DNA from: Streptomyces sp. WM4235
GTDB taxonomy: Bacteria > Actinomycetota > Actinomycetes > Streptomycetales > Streptomycetaceae
DNA length: 56,968 bases
NCBI RefSeq assembly: GCF_001279725.1
Contig: NZ_LGDE01000393.1
Span: 1 to 56,968, forward strand
Reading direction: 5' to 3'
Part shown: in pieces, positions 51,198 to 56,968 of the stretch
Position numbering within the stretch: position 1 is the first letter of the stretch
Layout of the letters: the number at the start of each line of letters is the position of its first letter
Notes under the pieces: generated by a model
What the model saw: only the letters and a program-made list of their open reading frames with translations
What the model was told of the DNA's origin: nothing
Databases searched by the model: none
Position numbers and translations under genes: made by a program

Positions 51198-53648
51198 ATG
51201 CCAGTTCTCCATACCCGCTCGGTGCGGCCCGGCCTCGTGGTGGCCGCGGTCGCGGTCGCCACCTCCCTGGTCACCGTCGGAACCGCCCAAGCCGTCACCG
51301 GGCCGGAGGCCGCCTCCGGACCGTACGCCTCCATCGTGCAGCTGGCCCTCGGTGACGAGGCGACCGGCCGCGCCTGCACCGCAACGCTGGTCGACCCGCG
51401 CTGGGTACTGACCGCGGCGAGTTGCTTCGCCACCACTCCCGGCGTGGGGGTCCCGGCCGGCAAGCCCGCGCTGAAGACCATTGCGACATCGAGCGACGGC
51501 CGGCGCCGCGAGATCGTCGAAGTCTCCGCCGGCGCCGCCGACCGGGACCTGATCCTCGCCCGCCTCGCCACCCCGGCCGTCGGCATCCCCACCGTCAAAC
51601 GCGCCGCCACCGCCCCCGCGTCGGGCGCGGAGGTGACCGCGGCCGGCTTCGGCAGGACAAAGACCGAGTGGGTGCCCGGCAAGCTCCACAGCGGAGCCTT
51701 CACGCTGAACTCGTCCGATGGCGCCACCCTCGCCCTCACCGGCAAGGGCGCCGACGCCATCTGCAAGGGCGACACCGGCGGCCCGCTGCTGAACGCCGCC
51801 GGTGAGCTCGTCGGCGTCAACAGCCGTTCCTGGCAGGGTGGCTGCCTCGGCACCGACCCGGCCGAGATCCGTACGGGCGCCATCGCCGCCCGCGCCGACA
51901 ACATCGCCGGCTGGATCGACCAGACCGTCGCTCCGCGTCAGGGCGGGCAGGTTTCGCTCATCGCCGCCGGCGGAGGGGCCTCGTGGTCGCAGACCGGAGA
52001 CCTCGCCTACGGGGAGTACGGCGCGTCGTGGGACAAGATCGACGGGCTCGACATCTCCCGGATCAGTACGGTCCGCCACGGGGACACGGTCCGCGCCTAC
52101 GCCATCGCGGGCGGTCAGGTCTACGGCCACGACCTGGACCTCGCGACCGGCAAGTGGTCCGTCTGGGGCCAGATCCCCGGTGGTGCCGCCGGCGCGAAGG
52201 ACATCACGGCCGCGCTCGTGGGCGACACCGTCCACGTACTGATCGTCGGTTCTGAAGGGAACTTGTACGCGCAGGCCGCCGACTACAAGGCCGGCCGCTG
52301 GAACACCTACTGGACCCCCGTCGGCGCGACCGGCCTGACACACATCACCAGCGCGGCCGCCGGCACCACCGTGCGTGTCCAGGGCATCGGCGGCGGTGGG
52401 GTCTACGGCCGCGACCTCGACACCCGCACCGGCAACTGGACCTCGTGGGGTGCGGTCCCGGGCGGCATCGACGGCGCGGTCGACATCGCCTCCAGCACCG
52501 TCGGGAACAACGTCCACGTGCAGGTCATCGGCGCCGACGGCGCGATCTGGACACAGTTCGGCAACTATGACGCCGGCCGCTGGAACAGTGCGTGGACCAA
52601 GGCCGGCGGCACGGGCCTGACCCGCATCAGCAGCATTGCCTCGGGCAACACCGTCGAGCTCTACGCCGTGGGTACCGGCGGCAGGATCACCAACGCCTCG
52701 ATGGAGACCGCCACCGGATCCTGGAGCTCCTTCGCCGAGCTTCCGGGTGGTCTCGGCGGAGCTTCCGACGTCGCCGCCACCGTCGCCGCCGCCCCGTCGA
52801 AGGTGACGCTGGCCGCCTCGGCCGGCAACACGCTGTTCAGCCAGAACGGACAGTTGGACACCGGTTCCTTCGGCGCCCAGTGGACCAACGTGGGCGGTGT
52901 GGCGATCACCCGGCTCGCCGCTGTGGACGCGGGCACCGCCATCCGCTACGTCGGCGTCGCCGGGGGCAAGGTCTACGGCCGCGACTTCGACACGCTTACC
53001 AGCACGTGGGGCAACTGGACCGAGATCCCCGGCGGCGCCGGCGGTGTCAGGGACATCGCCGCCTCCATGATCAACAACGTGATGTACGTCCAGATCCTGG
53101 GATCCGAGGGCGCGCTCTACACCCAGGCCGGCGACTACAACGCCGGGCGGTGGAACACCACTTGGACCCCGGTCGCGGGCATGGCGGACATGACCGCCAT
53201 CAGCAGCGCGAAGGCCGGATCCTACGTCCGCCTCTACGGTGTCAGCGGCGGCAAGGCCTACGGCCGCGACCTCGACACCCGCACCGGCAAGTGGACCGTC
53301 TGGGGCGAGTTGCCCGGTGGCTTCACCGGCGCCAAGGACATCGCGGTGTCCGTCACCGGCCACACCGTCCACGTCCAGGTCATCGGCGCTGACGGCGCGC
53401 TCCACGCGCAGGCGGGCGATTACCTGGCCGGGAACTGGAAGCCGACTTGGACCAAGGTCGGCGGCACCGGCCTGACCCGAGTCACCAGCGCCCACGCCGC
53501 CAACAACGTCCTCGTCTACGCGACCGGCGCGAGCGGCAGGGTACGGAGCACCACCCTCGACACCACGACCGGCTCGTGGACCGCCTGGCGTGACATCCCG
53601 GGCGCCCTCACCGACCCGGCCGACCTCACCGCCACCACCGGCAAGTAG
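51198..53648 (+). CDS. second secreted S1-protease-fold protein with altered catalytic residues and long propeller
   Basis: 816 aa from ATG 51198; ATG 51189 is too close to the AAGG sequence. Signal peptide to about residue 32. The protease-like domain closely matches its upstream neighbour: RWVLTAASCF (S75 for His), ADRDLILARL (D117), ICKGDTGGPLLN (T193 for Ser). The identical substitutions argue for conserved non-catalytic function. The C-terminal 570 residues contain six units of about 97 aa, each ending in a GxWxxW/F...PGG motif (GKWSVWGQIPGG, GNWTSWGAVPGG, GSWSSFAELPGG, STWGNWTEIPGG, GKWTVWGELPGG, GSWTAWRDIPGA). They form a repeat propeller different from that of the first protein. A terminator follows at 53667. 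Confidence 0.85.
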   Translation: MPVLHTRSVRPGLVVAAVAVATSLVTVGTAQAVTGPEAASGPYASIVQLALGDEATGRACTATLVDPRWVLTAASCFATTPGVGVPAGKPALKTIATSSDGRRREIVEVSAGAADRDLILARLATPAVGIPTVKRAATAPASGAEVTAAGFGRTKTEWVPGKLHSGAFTLNSSDGATLALTGKGADAICKGDTGGPLLNAAGELVGVNSRSWQGGCLGTDPAEIRTGAIAARADNIAGWIDQTVAPRQGGQVSLIAAGGGASWSQTGDLAYGEYGASWDKIDGLDISRISTVRHGDTVRAYAIAGGQVYGHDLDLATGKWSVWGQIPGGAAGAKDITAALVGDTVHVLIVGSEGNLYAQAADYKAGRWNTYWTPVGATGLTHITSAAAGTTVRVQGIGGGGVYGRDLDTRTGNWTSWGAVPGGIDGAVDIASSTVGNNVHVQVIGADGAIWTQFGNYDAGRWNSAWTKAGGTGLTRISSIASGNTVELYAVGTGGRITNASMETATGSWSSFAELPGGLGGASDVAATVAAAPSKVTLAASAGNTLFSQNGQLDTGSFGAQWTNVGGVAITRLAAVDAGTAIRYVGVAGGKVYGRDFDTLTSTWGNWTEIPGGAGGVRDIAASMINNVMYVQILGSEGALYTQAGDYNAGRWNTTWTPVAGMADMTAISSAKAGSYVRLYGVSGGKAYGRDLDTRTGKWTVWGELPGGFTGAKDIAVSVTGHTVHVQVIGADGALHAQAGDYLAGNWKPTWTKVGGTGLTRVTSAHAANNVLVYATGASGRVRSTTLDTTTGSWTAWRDIPGALTDPADLTATTGK

Positions 53649-53666
53649 CAGTCGCTCACACCGGCC

Positions 53667-53699
53667 CGCCCGTACCGGGACAGCCACCCGGTACGGGCG
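53667..53699 (+). terminator. terminator hairpin after the second pseudo-protease gene
   Basis: CGCCCGTACCGGG and CCCGGTACGGGCG form a 13-bp perfect stem with a 7-base loop, 18 bases after the stop. It may also serve the opposing OYE gene, which ends at 53895. The remaining bases to 53895 show no gene. Confidence 0.85.
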
Positions 53700-53894
53700 G
53701 TCGTGCGTCGCTGCCCGAGGGTGCGCCCGCGCGGCCGGATCGAGGGGGATGACCCAGTCCGGCGAACGCCTGGCGGATACCGACGGCGCGGTACCGAGGC
53801 CGCCCAGGTCGCCGACCTCGTGGGCGCATTCGATGACCGTGCAGGCCGGCTGTTGTTCACCTCCGTGGGTTCGCCTGGCCGCCGCAGCTCGGAG

Positions 53895-54968
53895 TCACGC
53901 CGCGTACCGGTGGGCCGGGTAGGTCAGGTAGCCCGTGTCGCCGCCTTGGAAGTACGTGGCCTCGTCGACGGGGGCGAGGGGAAGACCACCGCGCAGTCGT
54001 TCGACCAGGTCGGGGTTGGCGAGGAATGCTCGGCCGAAGCTGATGAGGTCGGCGCCCAAACCGAGCCAGTGGTCGGCGTCCTCCCTCCCGGTCTGCTTGC
54101 GGCCCATCGGAAACACCGGGTTCATCACGAGCGTGCCCTGCCACGCACGGCGCAGGGCGACGAGCGTGGCTTCGTCGCTGGTGGCTTCGAGGTGTACGTA
54201 TGCGAGCCCAAGGGGGTCCAGTTCGGTGAGCAGTGCGGTGTAGAGGTCACGGACTTCGCTCTCCTCCACTCCCCAGAAGGTCCCGCCCGGTGAGAGCCGG
54301 AGGCCGGTCCTCTCCGCGCCGACGGTCTCGACGGTGGCGGCGACGGCCTCGACGGCGAACCTGATGCGGTTGGCGATCGTGCCTCCGTAGCGGTCCGTGC
54401 GCAGGTTGGCGTTGGATGACAGGAACTGTGAGATCAGATAGCCGTTGGCACCGTGCAGTTCCACTCCGTCGAAGCCCGCGTCCACGGCGCGGCGGGCGGC
54501 CCGGGCGTAGGACCGCGCGTGTTCGGGCACTTCGGTGGTCTCCAATGCTCGCGGCATCGGGGCGGGCTGCGGGCCGGTGGGGGTGAACACGTCGCCGGCG
54601 GCGGGAACCGCGGACGGACCGACCGGCTGGAGGCCGGTGGTGTCGGGGTGGGAGACGCGGCCTCCGTGCATGAGCTGGGCGAAGATACGTCCTCCGTTGG
54701 CGTGGACGGCGGCGGTCACGGGGCGCCACGCCTCGACCTGTTCGTCGGTGTGCAGTCCCGGTGTGCCCGGGTTGGACTGCCCGATCAGGCTCGGCTGCAC
54801 CCCTTCGCTCACGATCAGTCCGGCCGTGGCCCGCTGGGCGTAGTAGGTCGCCATGGACGGGGTCGCCAGGCCGTCGGCGACAGCGCGGCCGCGGGTCATC
54901 GGGGCCATGACCATACGGTTGGGCAGCGTAAGGCCGCCGAGTTGGTAACTGGTGAACAGACTCGTCAT
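53895..54968 (-). CDS. alkene reductase, Old Yellow Enzyme family
   Basis: 357 aa from ATG 54968, with AAGGAG upstream. FMN/NAD(P)H-dependent ene-reductase of the OYE (NemA/xenobiotic reductase) type. Features are LPNRMVMAPMTRGRA (FMN-binding loop), TAGLIVSEG, FAQLMHGGRVSHP, DGVELHGANGYLISQFLSSNANLRTDRYGG (the HGANGYL substrate-binding loop and the Arg/Tyr region), and the C-terminal ADLISFGRAFLANPDLVERL. It should reduce activated C=C bonds in the cytoplasm. It is divergent from a MerR gene, with an inverted repeat in the promoter gap, so it is probably induced by electrophiles or redox stress (inference). Confidence 0.93.
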   Translation of the reverse strand: MTSLFTSYQLGGLTLPNRMVMAPMTRGRAVADGLATPSMATYYAQRATAGLIVSEGVQPSLIGQSNPGTPGLHTDEQVEAWRPVTAAVHANGGRIFAQLMHGGRVSHPDTTGLQPVGPSAVPAAGDVFTPTGPQPAPMPRALETTEVPEHARSYARAARRAVDAGFDGVELHGANGYLISQFLSSNANLRTDRYGGTIANRIRFAVEAVAATVETVGAERTGLRLSPGGTFWGVEESEVRDLYTALLTELDPLGLAYVHLEATSDEATLVALRRAWQGTLVMNPVFPMGRKQTGREDADHWLGLGADLISFGRAFLANPDLVERLRGGLPLAPVDEATYFQGGDTGYLTYPAHRYAA

Positions 54969-55026
54969 GCCTGCACTCCTTCGCAGCTGTTGTGCCCGCG
55001 GTTCGCGGACAGCAGCTACGCTAAAA

Positions 55027-55046
55027 CCTCACATCGATGTCAGAGG
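55027..55046. promoter_or_regulatory. MerR-type operator in the OYE promoter
   Basis: CCTCACATCGATGTCAGAGG is a near-palindrome around the perfect ACATCGATGT centre (55031-55040). On the minus strand it lies between TTGCCT and TAGCGT, about 20 bases apart, the lengthened spacer used by MerR-family activators. Confidence 0.65.
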
Positions 55047-55085
55047 CAAGGGCCTACGACACGAATTGTTCGCCGGGAGGGTCAC

Positions 55086-55571
55086 ATGCGGATCGGGGAG
55101 CTCGCATCACGCGCCGGAGTCAGCGTCCGGTCCGTGCGCTACTACGAGGAGCAGGGGCTGCTCACCAGTACGCGCAGTGCCAGCGGGCAGCGGCACTACA
55201 CGGACGCCGAGGTCGAGCGGATCGCCTTCATCCAGCGGATGTACACCGCAGGCCTGTCCAGTCGCACCATCACCGAGCTGATGCCCTGCATCGATGCGCC
55301 GAGTGAAGAGCACTCCGACGCCGCGCTGGAGCGGATGGCACTGGAGCGCGAGCGGCTCTCCGCGCACATCGCCGAGCTTCTGCGGACCAGGGACACTCTG
55401 GACGCGCTGATGGCCACGGCCCGGGCACACCAAGAGCAGATGAGGGCCGCAGGAGCAGGTTCGGACTGGCGGCCCCCGGCCTCCTGCCGGCCAACGCACC
55501 CTTCTTCCGGACAGGGGAAAGCCTCGTGGGCCACGCGGCCTTCCAGAGCGAAGACGCCGGTGCGGGACTGA
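55086..55571 (+). CDS. MerR-family transcriptional regulator
   Basis: 161 aa from ATG 55086, with GGGAGGG upstream. The N-terminal HTH is MRIGELASRAGVSVRSVRYYEEQGLLTSTRSASGQRHYTDAEVERIAFIQRMYTAGLSSRTITELM, followed by a coiled coil (ALERMALERERLSAHIAELLRTRDTLDAL). One Cys (in MPCIDAPSEE) may act as a sensor. The last 40 residues are Pro/Ser/Arg-rich and lack a family match, so the stop may have been lost and the frame extended. It should regulate the divergent OYE gene. Confidence 0.88.
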   Translation: MRIGELASRAGVSVRSVRYYEEQGLLTSTRSASGQRHYTDAEVERIAFIQRMYTAGLSSRTITELMPCIDAPSEEHSDAALERMALERERLSAHIAELLRTRDTLDALMATARAHQEQMRAAGAGSDWRPPASCRPTHPSSGQGKASWATRPSRAKTPVRD

Positions 55572-55979
55572 AGCCCCTCTCACTCCTCGGCCACATGGGT
55601 GACCCACGGACACCAGCGTCCCCACCGGGCCCTGCAGACCTCGTGGGTTCAGGGCGTGCCGGATGAATGCGCCCGGCCGCAGACGTGGTGTCGGCGGCCG
55701 AGCGGCCGAGCGGCTCCGCACGGTGAACGGGGCCGCTTCGGGCCCCACGGCAGCTCTTCTGATGCGGTCACGTCGCATCAACGGCCTGTGGTCCACGGTC
55801 TCGGCTGCGGCTGCTGCCGCTGCTGCTGCTGCTGCTGCGGAGACCCTGTGCCGGGCCCGCACCGAACCCGCCAACGGCCCACGCCCGCCGTAGCTCTGGA
55901 GTTCCTCAAGACGTGCTTACCGGGCCGGCCCTGCGGAACATCTCCTTCGGACAGTTGCGCATCGACTGGGGGTGGGCAC
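55572..55979. other. intergenic region with a triplet repeat, no gene recognised
   Basis: About 410 bases. A plus-strand frame runs through the GCT tract as polyalanine, but its flanks show no coding character. The last part should hold the promoter of the small Gly/Cys-rich gene. Confidence 0.4.
55804..55839. repeat. CTG/GCT triplet repeat
   Basis: An imperfect CTG/GCT tract of about 36 bases; six pure GCT units occupy 55819-55836, with GCC and GGC interruptions upstream. Such tracts can slip during replication. Confidence 0.75.
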
Positions 55980-56159
55980 ATGGAGTATCTGGTGAGCCTG
56001 GGGATCGTCATCATCGTGCTGGCCATCGCCGCGCTACGGGGAAGCGGACGTGGTGGCCCCTGGCGAGGAGGGGGCCGGGGAGGCGGGTCGGGGGGCGGCG
56101 GTCACTCCTGCGGTGGCGGCTCGTCCTGCGGTGGCGGTGGCGGATCCTGCGGCGAGTGA
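55980..56159 (+). CDS. tiny membrane protein with Gly/Cys-rich tail
   Basis: 59 aa from ATG 55980, preceded by GGGGGTGGG. One N-terminal hydrophobic helix (EYLVSLGIVIIVLAIAAL) leads into a tail of mostly Gly with His and three Cys, in repeated Gly-Gly-Ser-Cys-like units, ending CGE. Such tails are flexible and may bind metal or associate with the cell surface. Similar small Gly-rich proteins occur in Streptomyces, but none has a role I can cite. A terminator lies 60 bases downstream. Confidence 0.6.
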   Translation: MEYLVSLGIVIIVLAIAALRGSGRGGPWRGGGRGGGSGGGGHSCGGGSSCGGGGGSCGE

Positions 56160-56186
56160 CGCAACTCCTGCGGTGAGTGACGCAAC
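56145..56186. repeat. 21-bp tandem duplication at the end of the tiny gene
   Basis: TCCTGCGGCGAGTGACGCAAC (56145-56165) is repeated at 56166-56186 with one mismatch. The first copy contains the stop codon, so the duplication places a second in-phase copy of the tail just after the gene. Confidence 0.85.
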
Positions 56187-56219
56187 GGCGCACGGCCGGG
56201 CGGGCACCTGTGGGAAGGC

Positions 56220-56241
56220 GGGCCCCGACGAGTCGGGGCCC
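56220..56241. terminator. terminator hairpin
   Basis: GGGCCCCGAC and GTCGGGGCCC form a 10-bp perfect stem with a 2-base gap (GA). It sits between the plus-strand tiny gene and the minus-strand gene ending at 56333, so it may serve both. Confidence 0.75.
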
Positions 56242-56332
56242 GTGCGCGCGGGTCCGCACCTCGTCAAGGTGCGGGAACGGATCGGGCCGTCGTCGGGCCT
56301 CCGCGACTCCGCTTCCTGGGGGATCAGCCGGA

Positions 56333-56968
56333 TCAGCCGGTACAGGTGATCGAGAAGGGCACCGGGTTGGAGAGGGTGCGGGTGGGGCTCTGGAGTTCCA
56401 CGGCCATTCCGGTGGTGAGGGTGCCCGCCTTCGTGTAGGTGGTCAGGCGTACGGTGTCGTGGCCCGTCGGGTTGGCCTTGTCGCCGATGGACAGGGTGCG
56501 CCAGTGCGGATCCACCACCGAGCCGTCACCGGACACCCAACGGTAGGAGATCAGTGTCGGTTCGGATGCGGTGAAGGTCGCGGTGAACGCCGGGGCCCGG
56601 CCCTCGGGCGTCGGGCAGCTGCCGGTGTACGTCGTGTTCGCGCCCGCCACCGACATCCGTACGCCCGAACCGGTGGCGGTGTCCCCGTCGTTGCCGGACA
56701 GTGCGTAGGTCAATCCGCCCGCGGTCAGGGCGCAGGCCGCCACGCCGGCCGCGACGAGGAGCACCGTACGAGGCCTGCGGGGCTGGGCGGAGGCCGCACG
56801 CGCCTCGGCGGCTTCGATTCGGGCGGCCCCCTCGGTCACGGGTTCCGAGGTGGTGTAGGGCGCGGGCGTGGTCTTGGGCGCGGGCGTGTCAGTGCGTGCG
56901 TTTGTGGCAGTGTGCGCGGTCGTGGCGGTGGCTTCGTTCGTGGCGGGCTGGGGGGGCGCGGCGCGGTC
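56333..56968 (-). CDS. partial membrane-anchored protein, C-terminal part
   Basis: The frame is open to the window edge, so the 5' end lies outside; 211 residues are visible. It starts with a Pro/Thr/Ala-rich stretch (for example TDTPAPKTTPAPYTTSEP), then a short basic region (QPRRPR) and one membrane helix (TVLLVAAGVAACALTAGGLTYAL). About 115 exported residues form an Ig-like beta domain (YTGSCPTPEGRAPAFTATFTASEP...SYRWVSGDGS...GTLTTGMAVELQSP...SITCTG) with a likely disulfide between the two Cys. This layout (disordered cytoplasmic or linker part, anchor, small beta domain) is seen in Streptomyces membrane proteins of unknown role. Confidence 0.7.
   Translation of the reverse strand, partial: DRAAPPQPATNEATATTAHTATNARTDTPAPKTTPAPYTTSEPVTEGAARIEAAEARAASAQPRRPRTVLLVAAGVAACALTAGGLTYALSGNDGDTATGSGVRMSVAGANTTYTGSCPTPEGRAPAFTATFTASEPTLISYRWVSGDGSVVDPHWRTLSIGDKANPTGHDTVRLTTYTKAGTLTTGMAVELQSPTRTLSNPVPFSITCTG

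Noticed and set aside
51183..53687. An 834-codon minus-strand frame opposite the second pseudo-protease gene
   Set aside because: Antisense of a periodic repeat protein. The plus strand has the signal peptide, fold motifs, and start and terminator context.
55663..55893. A 76-aa frame containing a polyalanine run
   Set aside because: The run comes from the GCT triplet tract; the flanks lack codon bias, a start context or homologous features.
1..56968. CRISPR arrays or phage attachment sites
   Set aside because: No regularly spaced direct repeats of 24-37 bases were seen, and no integrase gene accompanies the tRNA-Sec gene.

Overview
The window looks like chromosomal DNA of a Streptomyces or a close high-GC actinobacterium. 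GC is very high, third codon positions are almost always G or C, GTG starts are common, and many gene pairs overlap by four bases (ATGA or GTGA). Regulators typical of the group (LuxR-type two-component, TetR, MarR, MerR, LysR, AraC) and many Sec/Tat-exported proteins are present. It reads as an accessory or variable region: conserved metabolic genes sit between stretches of decayed insertion sequences.

Layout. 1-6.8 kb: edge fragments, a histidine kinase/response regulator pair, a Tat-leader SDR, a frameshifted WD40 gene, a beta-propeller protein and an AraC regulator. 6.9-9.0 kb: remains of IS3, IS4 and IS1380 transposases. 9.0-10.9 kb: a divergent amidohydrolase/MarR pair with three palindromic operators. 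10.9-13.3 kb: IS5 remains and a small secreted beta/gamma-crystallin (killer-toxin-like) protein. 13.4-19.7 kb: a giant secreted polymorphic toxin (leader, ricin-type lectin, Ala-rich coiled coil, HINT, short C-terminal toxin) with a coupled downstream gene built of two related halves, the likely immunity protein. 20.0-24.8 kb: a broken creatininase-like gene, then the complete selenocysteine machinery (selD, tRNA-Sec, selA, selB), with no recognisable selenoprotein gene in the window.

24.9-28.3 kb: a minus-strand group whose first four genes overlap by ATGA: a Tat-leader protein, a MauE-like membrane protein, a TlpA/MauD-like thioredoxin-fold protein and a small exported protein with 11 Cys after its leader. 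A membrane protein and a putative lipoprotein follow. This resembles the maturation branch of methylamine dehydrogenase light-chain clusters without a visible heavy chain, and is the best candidate here for a little-described system. 28.9-33.7 kb: FAD monooxygenase, an isochorismatase-fold protein lacking its catalytic Cys, an I78 inhibitor, and a TetR/DUF2867 divergent pair with two matching operators. 33.8-41.4 kb: transposase remains, MerR, two hypothetical proteins, a LysR/SDR divergent pair and a Tat-exported CDP-diacylglycerol pyrophosphatase-like protein.

41.6-53.7 kb: an export and conflict-like region. It has a DUF1963 protein, a secreted protein with DRGH-type and NucA/B-like nuclease signatures, a giant ALF-repeat/coiled-coil protein, a small secreted protein, and two tandem S1-protease-fold proteins. 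Both of the latter have His changed to Ser and Ser changed to Thr at the catalytic positions and carry C-terminal propeller repeats. 53.9-57.0 kb: an Old Yellow Enzyme/MerR divergent pair, a tiny Gly/Cys-rich membrane protein, and the end of a membrane-anchored protein that runs off the window. Family assignments rest on motif recognition by eye; no database search was run.
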